Notes: generated by a model from the letters alone, not told the origin. A stretch of DNA of 64,000 nucleotides from Cypionkella sinensis (GCF_042646385.1 NZ_JBHRTO010000001.1:372001-436000), one strand, 5' to 3'. Counted from the first letter of the stretch, positions 33,425 through 42,515 are shown. A program made the numbers and translations.

Positions 33425-33435
33425 GCGATAGCGCA

Positions 33436-34629
33436 TCAGGTGACTTTCGCGCGGGTTTTGTATTCCGAGCGGTCCCAGAGATTGTTTTGCATGATGTCGG
33501 CGATGATCTTGATCGCCTTGTCCACGTCAGCGGCGTCGATGAACAAGGGGGTGAAGCCGCAGCGGATGATGTCGGGGGCGCGGAAATCGCCGATCACGCC
33601 GCGCGCGATCATCGCCTGCATGATGGCGTAGCCTTCGGGGTGGCGGAAGGAAACCTGGCTGCCGCGTTCGGCGTGGTTGCGCGGGGTGGCAAGGGTCAGG
33701 CTGGGGCAGGCGGCTTCGATGCCCGCGATATATTGGTCTTGCAGCGCCAGCGAGGTTTTACGCAGCGCGGCCATATCGATACCGTCCCAGATATCGAGCG
33801 AGGCTTCCAGTGCCGCCAGTTGCAGGATCGGCGGGGTGCCGACGCGCATCCGCTCGGCCCCCGTTGCGGGGCGGTAGTCCAGATCAAAGGCGAAGGGGGC
33901 GGCGTGGCCTTGCCAGCCTGACAGAGCCGGGCGGGCGGTGTCGGCATGGCGGGGGGCGACATAGATAAACGCCGGGCCGCCGGGGCCGGAGTTCAGGTAT
34001 TTATAGCTGCAACCCACCGCGAAGTCGGCATTGCATTTGGCGAGTTCCACTTGGAATGCACCTGCGCTATGCGCCAGATCCCAGATCGTCAGCGCGCCGT
34101 GCTGGTGCGCGCGGGCGGTGATGGCGGCCATGTTGTGCCGCCGCCCAGTGCGGTAATCGACCTCGGTGATCATCGTCACTGCAACGGTACCGTCGATGGC
34201 GTCCAGCACATCCTCGGGGGCGACGGTTTTCAGCGTGTAACCATTGCCCAAGGTGCGGCACAGACCCTCAGCCATGTAGAGGTCGGACGGGAAGTTTCCG
34301 GTATCCGAAAGAATGACTTTACGGGTCGGGTTCATTTCCAGACAGGAGGCGAGGGCCTGATAGACCTTGATTGACAGCGTATCGCCCATCACCACATGGC
34401 CCGCTTCCGCGCCGATCAGCCGCGCGATGCGGTCGCCCACGCGCATCGGCTTGTCCATCCACGCGGCCTTGTTCCAGGCGGTGATCAGCATGTCGCCCCA
34501 TTCTGCCGTGACCGTTTGCGCCACGCGCGCGGCGGCGGCATGTGGCAGCGGCCCCAGCGAATTGCCGTCCAGATAGATCATGCCCTGCGGCAAATGAAAC
34601 TGGGCTTTGGTGGCGGCGAAATCGGTCAT
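33436..34629 (-). CDS. kynU: Kynureninase
   Basis: This PLP enzyme cleaves L-kynurenine to anthranilate and alanine. The 397-residue length is normal. It has the N-terminal YLDGNSLGPLPHAA motif, the PLP lysine K210 in CSYKYLNSGPGGPAF and DLAHSAGAFQVEL in the PLP pocket. The ATG at 34629 follows AGGAGCC; an in-frame start further up at 34692 is rejected. Upstream (34695-34712) is a copy of the palindrome that sits in the divergent promoter of the anthranilate-CoA island at 8 kb, tying kynU to the same regulator. Confidence 0.95.
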   Translation of the reverse strand: MTDFAATKAQFHLPQGMIYLDGNSLGPLPHAAAARVAQTVTAEWGDMLITAWNKAAWMDKPMRVGDRIARLIGAEAGHVVMGDTLSIKVYQALASCLEMNPTRKVILSDTGNFPSDLYMAEGLCRTLGNGYTLKTVAPEDVLDAIDGTVAVTMITEVDYRTGRRHNMAAITARAHQHGALTIWDLAHSAGAFQVELAKCNADFAVGCSYKYLNSGPGGPAFIYVAPRHADTARPALSGWQGHAAPFAFDLDYRPATGAERMRVGTPPILQLAALEASLDIWDGIDMAALRKTSLALQDQYIAGIEAACPSLTLATPRNHAERGSQVSFRHPEGYAIMQAMIARGVIGDFRAPDIIRCGFTPLFIDAADVDKAIKIIADIMQNNLWDRSEYKTRAKVT

Positions 34630-34673
34630 CGAAGGCTCCTTCAGACGCAGCGTGGCACGTCGGTTGCATCGCA

Positions 34674-34702
34674 GCAATAGGGGCAATGCCACGAAATTTC
34701 AA
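34674..34702 (-). promoter_or_regulatory. Putative kynU promoter
   Basis: On the minus strand TTGAAA (34702-34697) is followed after 17 bases by TATTGC (34679-34674). The -35 box lies inside the palindrome, as in the leftward promoter of the 8-kb island. The -10 match is only moderate. Confidence 0.35.
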
Positions 34703-34712
34703 GTTTGAAATT
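34695..34712. promoter_or_regulatory. Operator-like palindrome upstream of kynU, matching the 8-kb island
   Basis: AATTTCAAGTTTGAAATT, one base different from the perfect palindrome at 8194-8211; both are followed by GTTT on the plus strand. The kynU start is 66 bases away. A shared MarR-type repressor is inferred. Confidence 0.7.
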
Positions 34713-35001
34713 GTTTCGAATCGATGCGGCGCGGCAAGGCGGGGCGCATGTTTGCGCTATCAGGGGCAACCGGGCATAGGGCATTGAAATTGCATTGATA
34801 TTCCGATGCGGGAAATTCGTCTATCTGCGCGGTTTGGCGTGGAATATTCGACCCTAAGCGGCGCGTGAAGTTGTGGAAGCCGACAGGTTTTTCTTCAAAA
34901 GCGGCAATCAAGCGTTGATCTCTGGCCCTGCGATGCTAAGCCTCAGGGGGATTTGGCGGTCACGGTTGCTCCTTGAACCGCGCAAACGACGGGGGAACAC
35001 A

Positions 35002-36579
35002 GTGAAAATAGGTGCGTTGAGCGAGATTTTTGCGGGCGAGAACCGGGTGGCGATGACCCCCGATTCCGCGCTGCAACTGGTGAAACTGGGGCATGTTTGC
35101 GTCATTCAGGCCGGAGCGGGGGCGAAGGCGGGGTTCTCGGACGCGCTTTACGCCAAGGCCGGGGTCGAGGTTCTGCCCACGGCTGCCGATGTGATCGCGG
35201 CAGCGGATGTGCTGGTCAAGGTGCGTGGGCCGGAAGTGGCCGAGGCGCAGGCTTTGCGCGAGGGGCAGACGCTGATCAGCTTTTTCTGGCCGGCGCAGAA
35301 CCCGGAGTTGCTGGAGATTGTGAAATCTCGCGGTGCGACCGTGGTGGCGATGGATATGGTGCCGCGGATCAGCCGCGCGCAGAAGATGGACGCGCTGTCG
35401 TCGATGGCCAATATCGCAGGCTATCGCGCGGTGATCGAGGCGGGCAGCAACTTTGGCCGCTTCTTCACCGGCCAAGTGACGGCGGCGGGCAAGGTGCCTC
35501 CGGCCAAGGTTTTGGTGGTTGGTGCGGGTGTGGCAGGCTTGGCGGCGATTGGCACGTCGGTGTCGTTGGGGGCGATTGTCCACGCCTTTGACGTGCGCCC
35601 GGAAGTGGCCGAGCAGATCGAGTCGATGGGCGCTTCGTTTGTCTATCTGGAATTTGACGCCTCCGAGTTGCCGGATGGGGCTGCCACGGGCGGCTATGCG
35701 GCACCTTCCAGCCCGGCGTTTGCGGCCAAGCAGTTGGCAAAGTTCCGCGAACTTGCGCCCGAGATGGACATCGTGATCACCACCGCGCTGATCCCCGGAC
35801 GCCCCGCGCCCAAGCTGTGGACTGCCGATATGGTGGCTGCGATGAAGCCCGGCTCGGTCGTGGTGGATCTGGCGGCCGAGCGTGGCGGCAACTGCGATCT
35901 GACCGTGCCGGATCAGAAGATTGTCAGCGACAACGGTGTGACAATCGTGGGCTACACCGATTTCCCCAGTCGGATGGCCGCACAGGCAAGCACACTTTAC
36001 TCCACCAATATCAGGCACATGCTGACCGATCTTACACCAAAGAAAGACGGTGTGATTGATCACAACATGGGCGATGACGTGATCCGGGGCGCGACCGTTG
36101 CCAAGGCTCACGAGATCACCTTCCCGCCGCCGCCGCCAAAAATCGCGGCGATTGCGGTGCAAAAGCCGAAGGAAAAGGTCAAGGAACTGACCGTTGAAGA
36201 AAAACGCGCGGCAGAGACGGCGGCGTTCAAGGCGCAGACCCGCAATCAGGTCGGGATGCTGGTGATCGGTGGTGGCTTGATCCTGCTGGCTGGGCTTTAC
36301 GCGCCTGCAAGCTTCATGTCGCATTTCATCGTATTCGTGCTGTCGGTGTATGTCGGTGTGCAGGTGATCTGGAACGTGTCGCATTCCTTGCACACGCCGC
36401 TGATGGCTGTGACCAACGCAATTTCCTCGATCATCATTCTGGGAGCCTTGATGCAGATCGGCTCGGGCAACTGGCTGGTTGTGATCCTCGGCGCATTGTC
36501 GGTGTTCATGGCGGGGATCAACATTTTCGGCGGCTTCATGGTGACACGGCGGATGCTCGCCATGTTCCAGAAGTCGTAA
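35002..36579 (+). CDS. pntA: NAD(P) transhydrogenase subunit alpha
   Basis: Proton-translocating transhydrogenase couples hydride transfer between NADH and NADP+ to proton entry. This 525-residue subunit joins the soluble NAD-binding domain I and the first membrane domain in one chain. Landmarks: IGALSEIFAGENRVAMTPDSALQL at the N-terminus, RISRAQKMDALSSMANIAGYRAV, the dinucleotide loop VLVVGAGVAGLAAIG and YTDFPSRMAAQASTLYSTNI. The C-terminal helices begin about residue 420. It starts with GTG (35002) after GGGGG; an in-frame ATG at 34873 would add a poor extension. pntB follows after 13 bases. Confidence 0.95.
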   Translation: MKIGALSEIFAGENRVAMTPDSALQLVKLGHVCVIQAGAGAKAGFSDALYAKAGVEVLPTAADVIAAADVLVKVRGPEVAEAQALREGQTLISFFWPAQNPELLEIVKSRGATVVAMDMVPRISRAQKMDALSSMANIAGYRAVIEAGSNFGRFFTGQVTAAGKVPPAKVLVVGAGVAGLAAIGTSVSLGAIVHAFDVRPEVAEQIESMGASFVYLEFDASELPDGAATGGYAAPSSPAFAAKQLAKFRELAPEMDIVITTALIPGRPAPKLWTADMVAAMKPGSVVVDLAAERGGNCDLTVPDQKIVSDNGVTIVGYTDFPSRMAAQASTLYSTNIRHMLTDLTPKKDGVIDHNMGDDVIRGATVAKAHEITFPPPPPKIAAIAVQKPKEKVKELTVEEKRAAETAAFKAQTRNQVGMLVIGGGLILLAGLYAPASFMSHFIVFVLSVYVGVQVIWNVSHSLHTPLMAVTNAISSIIILGALMQIGSGNWLVVILGALSVFMAGINIFGGFMVTRRMLAMFQKS

Positions 36580-36592
36580 GGGGGCAGGCAGT

Positions 36593-38026
36593 ATGGAATA
36601 CGGATTTACCACGGCAGCCTATGTGGTTGCGGCTGTTCTGTTCATTCAATCTTTGGGCGGGCTGTCTGGTCAGGAAAGCGCCAAGCGCGCGGTCTGGTAT
36701 GGTATTGTCGGCATGGCGCTGGCGATTGCGGCGACGCTTTACGGGCCAGGCGCGAGCAACTGGCTGATTTCGCTGGTGATGATCGCAGCCGGTGGCGCGA
36801 TTGGCTGGTATGTCGCGCAACGGGTGCAGATGACCGAGATGCCGCAACTGGTGGCGGCGATGCACTCGCTGGTCGGCCTTGCGGCGGTGTTCATCGGCTA
36901 TAACACCCATATCGAGATGGTGCGGGTGGCAGGCTTGGACGAGGCCGCCCGTTCGGCTTTGGCCGGGTTTGCAGCGGTGATCGCGCACAAAACCCCGGTG
37001 GAACTGTCGATCCTGCGGGTTGAGACTTTCCTGGGCGTGTTCATCGGTGCTGTCACCTTCACCGGCTCGGTCATCGCCTTTGGCAAACTGGCGGGCAAGG
37101 TGGACGGTAAGGCGAAAAAGCTGCCGGGTGGCCATGTGCTGAACGCGGGCGCTGCGCTGATCTCGCTGGTGTTGTTGGTGGTTTACCTGCAATCGGGCAG
37201 CACCTTGGCGCTGCTGTTGATGACGCTGGCGGCTTTGTTCATCGGCTATCACCTGATCATGGGTATTGGTGGTGCGGATATGCCGGTGGTGGTGTCGATG
37301 CTGAACAGCTATTCCGGCTGGGCAGCGGCGGCGATTGGTTTCTCGTTGTCGAACGACCTTTTGATCGTGGTCGGTGCGCTGGTGGGTTCTTCGGGTGCGA
37401 TCCTGTCTTACATCATGTGCAAGGCGATGAACCGTTCGTTCATCTCGGTGATCCTCGGCGGGTTTGGCGGCACCACGGGTCCGGCGATGGAGGTCACGGG
37501 TGAGCAGGTGGCGATTGACACCGAAGGCGTGGCTGCTTTGCTGAACGATGCCGACAGCATCATCATCATTCCGGGTTACGGCATGGCGGTGGCGCAGGCG
37601 CAGCAATCGGTGTCGGAGCTGACCCGCAAGCTGCGCGCGGCGGGCAAGACGGTGCGTTTCGCGATCCACCCGGTTGCGGGCCGTTTGCCCGGCCACATGA
37701 ACGTGCTGCTGGCCGAGGCGAAAGTGCCCTATGACATCGTGATGGAGATGGACGAGATCAACGAGGATTTCCCCTCGACCGACGTGGCCATCGTGATCGG
37801 CTCGAACGACATCGTCAATCCGGCTGCGCAAGAAGATCCGAACTCGCCCATCGCCGGGATGCCGGTGCTGGAATGCTGGAAGGCCAAGCAGGTGATTGTG
37901 TCCAAGCGCGGGCAGGGGACGGGCTATTCCGGTATCGAAAATCCGTTGTTCTACAAGGAAAACACCCGGATGTTCTATGGCGATGCCAAGAAATCGCTGG
38001 ATGCTTTGCTGCCGTTGATTGAGTGA
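36593..38026 (+). CDS. pntB: NAD(P) transhydrogenase subunit beta
   Basis: The 477-residue partner of PntA. About eight or nine N-terminal membrane helices, including GGADMPVVVSMLNSYSGWAAAAIGF with its conserved proton-channel region, are followed by the NADP(H)-binding domain III (about residue 300 on): IIIIPGYGMAVAQAQQSV, VRFAIHPVAGRLPGHMNVLLAEAKVPYD and GSNDIVNPAAQEDPNSPIAGMPVLE. It completes the enzyme that supplies NADPH. The gene ends just before two hairpins, the second of which is a terminator. Confidence 0.97.
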   Translation: MEYGFTTAAYVVAAVLFIQSLGGLSGQESAKRAVWYGIVGMALAIAATLYGPGASNWLISLVMIAAGGAIGWYVAQRVQMTEMPQLVAAMHSLVGLAAVFIGYNTHIEMVRVAGLDEAARSALAGFAAVIAHKTPVELSILRVETFLGVFIGAVTFTGSVIAFGKLAGKVDGKAKKLPGGHVLNAGAALISLVLLVVYLQSGSTLALLLMTLAALFIGYHLIMGIGGADMPVVVSMLNSYSGWAAAAIGFSLSNDLLIVVGALVGSSGAILSYIMCKAMNRSFISVILGGFGGTTGPAMEVTGEQVAIDTEGVAALLNDADSIIIIPGYGMAVAQAQQSVSELTRKLRAAGKTVRFAIHPVAGRLPGHMNVLLAEAKVPYDIVMEMDEINEDFPSTDVAIVIGSNDIVNPAAQEDPNSPIAGMPVLECWKAKQVIVSKRGQGTGYSGIENPLFYKENTRMFYGDAKKSLDALLPLIE

Positions 38027-38061
38027 GTTGCGGTGCGTGCAAGCACGCATCCTACGGTAAG

Positions 38062-38090
38062 ACCCCGGCCAGTGCGCCGGGGTTTTGCTT
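38062..38090 (+). terminator. Rho-independent terminator after pntB
   Basis: ACCCCGGC (38062-38069) pairs with GCCGGGGT (38076-38083), followed by TTTTGCTTTTC. A short extra hairpin, GCGTGC and GCACGC at 38035-38048, precedes it. Confidence 0.8.
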
Positions 38091-38108
38091 TTCTGCAACA
38101 GGCGGCCT

Positions 38109-38124
38109 GCATACCCCGGTATGC
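38109..38124. promoter_or_regulatory. Palindrome upstream of the DUF3422 gene
   Basis: GCATACC and GGTATGC flank a two-base centre. It lies 71 bases before the next start and is not followed by Ts, so it may be an operator. No regulator is identified. Confidence 0.35.
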
Positions 38125-38194
38125 GGCGAAAGTGCTGGCAGTCTTTCCGAAGTGACCGCCAAATGGGTCACTGTTTCTGACGTAAGGGCCCGCG

Positions 38195-39469
38195 ATGACA
38201 ACCGACCACCCCCTGCGCTATGCACTTGTCAATGAGCTGCACGCGCGGCCGTTTCCGGCATTGGCGGCCCCCTGCACGGCGGCCTACCTCGCGATCAAGG
38301 AACCGCTGGATGCGCAGAACCGTGACCGAAACGCCGACCGTGCTCATCTTTTGGCGCTGCTCGACCGTTACGGCTCGGCCCATCCGCAACCAGACGCCAC
38401 GCATTTCTCGGGTCCTGTCGGGCGGGCCGATCTGAAATGGGAAAGCCATACCGAGTTTGTCACCTATTCCGCCTTCACGCCGGGGGTGTCGGCACGGGCG
38501 TTTGACCCCGCCGAGATGGAGGTTTTTCCCGCCGATTGGCTTGAGGTCGCGCCGGGCAAGCGCGTGGCTTCAGTGCTGATCCGGGTTGAGGAGATGGCGG
38601 ATGAGGCTGTCATGCTGGACAAGCTGGAGGATTGGTTCGTGCCCGAAAGCCTTGCAGTCGCCCGCGTGGTGGATGGGGCGGCACTGATTGCCGGGGACTT
38701 CCGCATTGATCCGGCGGGCAACATGCGCTTTGCGGTATTCGTGCGCCCCGATACTGGCGCGCGCCGGATTGGTCGCATAGTGCAGCGGCTGTGCGAGGTC
38801 GAAACCTACCGCGCCATGTCGATGCTGGGCCTGATGCGCGCGCGCGGTCTGACGGGGCGGTTGAACGCGCTGGACCCAAGGCTGTCAGACCTCGTCTCGG
38901 GCCTTGATGGCGTGTCTCGGCCTGCCGAAGCGGCGCTGCACGAATTGCTGGCGATTTCGGCAGAACTGGAATCGCTGGCGGTGCAACATTCCTTCCGGTT
39001 TGGCGCGACGGGCGCTTACGAGGCGATTGTGAACCAGCGCATCGCGGCGCTGCGTGAAGAGCGGGTGCAAGGGCGGCAGACCTTTGGCGAGTTCATGATG
39101 CGGCGCTATGACCCCGCGATGCGCACCGTGAAATCCGCCGAGGCGCGGCTGGTGTCGATGGCCGAACGCGCACAGCGCGCGGCAGAACTGCTGCGCACGC
39201 GGGTGGATGTGGAGCGCTCGGCACAGAACCAGAAGCTGTTGGAAAGCATGGACCGCCGCGCCGATCTGGCCCTGCGCTTGCAGCATACGGTCGAGGGGCT
39301 GTCGGTCGTGGCGATCAGCTATTACGCGGTGTCGCTGGCAGGTTACGTCGCCTATCCGCTGATCGAGGAACTCGGCGTCTCGAAAGGTGTTGCCATGGCG
39401 GTGCTGACCCCACTGGTGGTGCTGGGCGTCTGGTGGGCGCTGCGGCGGATCAAGGCGGGGATGCAGTGA
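38195..39469 (+). CDS. DUF3422 family membrane-associated protein
   Basis: A 424-residue protein beginning HPLRYALVNELHARPFPAL, the N-terminal signature of the DUF3422 family. The chain is mostly helical and charged up to about residue 360, with a possible coiled coil in SAEARLVSMAERAQRAAELLRTRV, and then two membrane helices (VVAISYYAVSLAGYVAYPLIE and GVAMAVLTPLVVLGVWWAL). Function is not established for the family. It lies alone between pntAB and an asparaginase gene, and the shared 3' gap contains a large inverted repeat. Confidence 0.88.
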   Translation: MTTDHPLRYALVNELHARPFPALAAPCTAAYLAIKEPLDAQNRDRNADRAHLLALLDRYGSAHPQPDATHFSGPVGRADLKWESHTEFVTYSAFTPGVSARAFDPAEMEVFPADWLEVAPGKRVASVLIRVEEMADEAVMLDKLEDWFVPESLAVARVVDGAALIAGDFRIDPAGNMRFAVFVRPDTGARRIGRIVQRLCEVETYRAMSMLGLMRARGLTGRLNALDPRLSDLVSGLDGVSRPAEAALHELLAISAELESLAVQHSFRFGATGAYEAIVNQRIAALREERVQGRQTFGEFMMRRYDPAMRTVKSAEARLVSMAERAQRAAELLRTRVDVERSAQNQKLLESMDRRADLALRLQHTVEGLSVVAISYYAVSLAGYVAYPLIEELGVSKGVAMAVLTPLVVLGVWWALRRIKAGMQ

Positions 39470-39497
39470 ACGGCGGCTGCCGTGGCTTCATTCCCGC

Positions 39498-39565
39498 CGC
39501 CGCCCCGGACTTGATCCGGGGCCTCCTGCATCGACCAGAGGCCCCGGATCAAGTCCGGGGCGGCG
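39498..39565. repeat. Perfect 28-base inverted repeat (possible terminator)
   Basis: Arms at 39498-39525 and 39538-39565 are exact complements around a 12-base loop. The core CCCCGGACTTGATCCGGGG is itself a near palindrome and is a motif common between alphaproteobacterial genes. It lies between the convergent DUF3422 and asparaginase genes. Confidence 0.85.
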
Positions 39566-39604
39566 TGGCGTGGCGATGATAGCGGAGCCTTCTATCGCCG
39601 CGGG

Positions 39605-40531
39605 TCAGCTGAACTCACCCACCATATTGCGCGCCAGTGCCGACAGGCGCTGGTCTGCGTGCAAGCTTAGCACATGGTACAGCTTGGTATAGGCGGCCTC
39701 GGGCGTCATGTCGCGGCCATCAATCACCCCCGCTTGCAGCATCAGATTGCCCGCCGCATAGGTGCCCAAAGCCACGCCGCCTTTGGGCGATTGGCTGACC
39801 GCGATCACCGGGGTACCACGGGCCTGCGCTGCCAGCAGGCCTGCGCGTAAGGCGCTGGTCTCGGGCAGGGTGCCTGCGCCGAATACGCGCAGCACCACCG
39901 CGTCGAGGGTGGTCAGTGCATGGGTCAGCAAGCCTTCGGATTGGCCGGGGGCCATGGAAAGGATACCAATCTCGGCGGCCCGATAAGACGTGAAACCGGG
40001 CACCTTGCCCGGCTGCAACGGCGGTTTGGCGCTGCGGCTGGCGGTGAAAGCATCCAGCGCCGAGCTATGCGCCTTGCGCAGCCGCGCGCCATGCAGAAGC
40101 TGGCCTGCAAACTGCGCCCAAACCCCCGGCGGAGCGGTTCTGGCGGCTTTCAGTGCATCGGACAGATTGCTCAACCCGTCAGATTTCTCCACCGTCAGGG
40201 GCCGCATTGACCCCGTCAACACCACTGGCCGCTGCAAGCCGGTCAGCGCAAAGCATAAGGCTGCGGCGCTGAACGCCAAGGTATCGGTGCCGTGCGTGAT
40301 CACGAAGCCATTGTATTCGCTGTGATTGTCCACAATCGCCAGCGCGATGCGGTTCCAATCGGCGGGCGTGGCTTGGGCGCTGTCGATCAGCGGCAACAGC
40401 GGCAGCAGCGTCACATCGCTGGCGCGCAGATCGCGCAACGCGGCCTCGATCACGCCCGCACCCGGCGCAAAACCTGCCTCGGTCGCCACCATGCCAATGG
40501 TGCCGCCAGTGTGGATCAACAACAGCTTCAT
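39605..40531 (-). CDS. Type I L-asparaginase family protein
   Basis: A 308-residue enzyme that hydrolyses asparagine to aspartate and ammonia. The catalytic motifs are LIHTGGTIGMV (nucleophilic Thr, residues 5-15) and VITHGTDTLAFSA (second Thr, Lys/Asp site), with VVLTGSMRPL after them. No signal peptide is present, so it is cytoplasmic. It is the last gene of an oligopeptide ABC transporter operon, starting seven bases after the DppC-like permease stop, which suggests that it processes an imported amide or peptide. Confidence 0.9.
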   Translation of the reverse strand: MKLLLIHTGGTIGMVATEAGFAPGAGVIEAALRDLRASDVTLLPLLPLIDSAQATPADWNRIALAIVDNHSEYNGFVITHGTDTLAFSAAALCFALTGLQRPVVLTGSMRPLTVEKSDGLSNLSDALKAARTAPPGVWAQFAGQLLHGARLRKAHSSALDAFTASRSAKPPLQPGKVPGFTSYRAAEIGILSMAPGQSEGLLTHALTTLDAVVLRVFGAGTLPETSALRAGLLAAQARGTPVIAVSQSPKGGVALGTYAAGNLMLQAGVIDGRDMTPEAAYTKLYHVLSLHADQRLSALARNMVGEFS

Positions 40532-40537
40532 CTCAGA

Positions 40538-41449
40538 TCAGCGCCCCCGGATGCGCGGGTCCAAAGCGTCGCGCAATCCGTCTCCGATATAGTTGACCGA
40601 CAGCACCGTCAACGAGATCGCAAGGCCAGGCCAGATCACCCGCTCGGGGTAAACCTGCATATAGGACAGCCCGTCATACAGCAGCCGCCCCCAAGTCGGG
40701 AAATCGGGCGGAAAGCCAAGACCGAGGAAAGACAGCACGGATTCGGTGATGATCGCCTCGGCAATCCCCAAGGTTGCCGCCACCATCACGGGCGAGACGA
40801 CGTTGGGCAGGATATGCCGCGTGATGATCCGGCGCGAGGCCGAGCCGATAGAGCGGGCGGCGAGGACATATTCACGCTCTTTCAGCGCCAACACCTCGCC
40901 GCGCACGATCCGCGCGGCCTGCATCCAAGATGTGATGCCGATGGCAAACACGATCAGGGTGAACGCGCCGAGTTCCGGGCCCAGAATGCTGGCGGTACGG
41001 TCGCGGAACAGCATCATGATCACCAGCAGCAGCGGGATCAGGGGCAGCGCCAGGAACATATCGGTCAGCCGCATCAGCGGGCCGTCCAGTCGGCGATAAT
41101 AGCCTGCCAGCACGCCGATCAGCGTGCCAAACACAATGGCGATCAGCATCGCGACAAAGCCCACCGCCAGTGAAACTTTGCCGGCCTGTATCATCCGCTG
41201 CAACATGTCGCGGCCCAACTGATCGGTGCCCAGCGGAAATTTCAGGCTTGGGCCTTTGTTCTTCGACTTGATCGCCTCGACCACCGTCAGCTTTTCAGGG
41301 TGCCACAAATAGGGGCCGATCAGCACCGCCAAAATCAGTATGCCCAGCACCACAAGGCCGAACACCGCGCCCTTGTGGCTGCGGAACTGTGCCCAGATCG
41401 CGCGGGCGGCGTTTTCGGGTTTCGGGATGGCTGTGGTGGTCTCAGTCAT
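40538..41449 (-). CDS. Oligopeptide-type ABC transporter permease (DppC/OppC-like)
   Basis: A 303-residue inner-membrane protein with about six helices. The N-terminus has the OppC-type cytoplasmic extension and a first helix GAVFGLVVLGILILAVLIGPY. The coupling loop is ALKEREYVLAARSIGSASRRIITRHILPNVVSP, with the family EAA pattern. Start: ATG at 41449, overlapping the upstream permease gene by eight bases; the earlier start at 41491 lies inside that gene. It forms the channel with the DppB-like permease. Confidence 0.92.
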   Translation of the reverse strand: MTETTTAIPKPENAARAIWAQFRSHKGAVFGLVVLGILILAVLIGPYLWHPEKLTVVEAIKSKNKGPSLKFPLGTDQLGRDMLQRMIQAGKVSLAVGFVAMLIAIVFGTLIGVLAGYYRRLDGPLMRLTDMFLALPLIPLLLVIMMLFRDRTASILGPELGAFTLIVFAIGITSWMQAARIVRGEVLALKEREYVLAARSIGSASRRIITRHILPNVVSPVMVAATLGIAEAIITESVLSFLGLGFPPDFPTWGRLLYDGLSYMQVYPERVIWPGLAISLTVLSVNYIGDGLRDALDPRIRGR

Positions 41450-42449
41450 AGCGAATCCTCGGATCGAGCAAGCCATAAAGCACGTCGGCAATCAGGTTGA
41501 AGGTGACGATCAGCACGGCAAAGATGAAGGCCAGCGTCTGCACCATTGGCAAGTCGCTGGCATGGATCGCGCCGATTAGCGCGGCGCCTATGCCATTCAC
41601 GCCAAACAGATTTTCGGTGATAATCGCCCCACCAAAGATCGACGGGATGCCCAAGGCTATCACCGTCACCACCGGGATCATCGAATTGCGCAGCACGTGT
41701 TTCAGCACAACCACGCGTTCCGACATGCCCTTGGCGCGCGCGGTGCGGACGTAATCCATCGTCATGTTATCGAGCATGGACGAGCGCATGTAGCGGCTGA
41801 TCACGGCGGCATTGGCCAGCCCCAGTGTCATCACTGGCATCGCCATCTGCTGCAATTGCTTCACAAAGCTCGGCCAATCGGTGACGGCAAGGTTGGTGTC
41901 ATATTTGGTCGGAAACCAGCCCAAAGTGACGGCGAAGATGATGATGATCAGCGTGCCGGAAAAGAACGTCGGCACCGAAAACCCGATCATCGCCAGCAGC
42001 GTGCCCAACTGATCAAACAGCGAATACTGCCGGTAGGCCGAGTAGATGCCGATCGGCAGTGCGATCAGAACGCCGACGAGATAGGCGGTGCCGATCACCG
42101 TCAGCGTTTGCGGGATACGCTGGCCGATGATGGTGAACACCGGCGCGCGCGATTGCCACGACAGAATCCGCTGCTCGCCGCCCGCAAGGTTGGTGCCAAA
42201 CCAGCCGTCGAACAATGTGGCAGGCTCGACCCAGAAGAATTGCCGCAGCCACAGCACATAGCGCACCATCACCGGCTGATCAGCGCCCAAAGCCTCGATC
42301 ATCTTCTTGCGCACATCAGGCGGCACTGTCAGCGGAATTTCCGACATCGGCGAGCCGGGGGCGAGATCGACCAGCAGAAAGATCACCAAAGAGATGACCA
42401 AAAGCGTCGGGATGGCCAGCAATAACCTGCGCAGGGTGAAGGTAAGCAT
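41442..42449 (-). CDS. Oligopeptide-type ABC transporter permease (DppB/OppB-like)
   Basis: A 335-residue permease starting LTFTLRRLLLAIPTLLVISLVIFLLVDLAPGSP, the family first helix. The coupling loop is RSSMLDNMTMDYVRTARAKGMSERVVVLKHVLRNSMIPVVTVIALGI. Located after the solute-binding protein gene and a strong hairpin, and overlapped by the DppC-like gene. Annotation as peptide permease follows from this family. Confidence 0.92.
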   Translation of the reverse strand: MLTFTLRRLLLAIPTLLVISLVIFLLVDLAPGSPMSEIPLTVPPDVRKKMIEALGADQPVMVRYVLWLRQFFWVEPATLFDGWFGTNLAGGEQRILSWQSRAPVFTIIGQRIPQTLTVIGTAYLVGVLIALPIGIYSAYRQYSLFDQLGTLLAMIGFSVPTFFSGTLIIIIFAVTLGWFPTKYDTNLAVTDWPSFVKQLQQMAMPVMTLGLANAAVISRYMRSSMLDNMTMDYVRTARAKGMSERVVVLKHVLRNSMIPVVTVIALGIPSIFGGAIITENLFGVNGIGAALIGAIHASDLPMVQTLAFIFAVLIVTFNLIADVLYGLLDPRIRYD

Positions 42450-42515
42450 AAGCTGTGACGCCTTTGGTCAGATCTTGGGAGAGGGGGTGCGGGAGAAACG
42501 GCATGAGTGAGGGAC

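Larger units (their letters stand above)
34630..35001. other. Intergenic region between kynU and pntA (372 bases)
   Basis: It holds the kynU promoter/operator at 34674-34712 and the pntA leader. No ORF with a convincing ribosome-binding site is seen. The rest appears to be unremarkable spacer. Confidence 0.6.

Noticed and set aside
38035..38048. Separate terminator directly after pntB
   Set aside because: The loop is only two bases and no T-run follows; the stronger terminator is at 38062-38090.
34960..38098. Two 520-550 residue leftward frames opposite pntA and pntB
   Set aside because: His/Arg-rich shadows; the plus-strand transhydrogenase genes are unmistakable.
39498..39565. Insertion sequence terminal inverted repeats
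   Set aside because: The arms are only 12 bases apart with no transposase or target duplication; a hairpin element is more likely.
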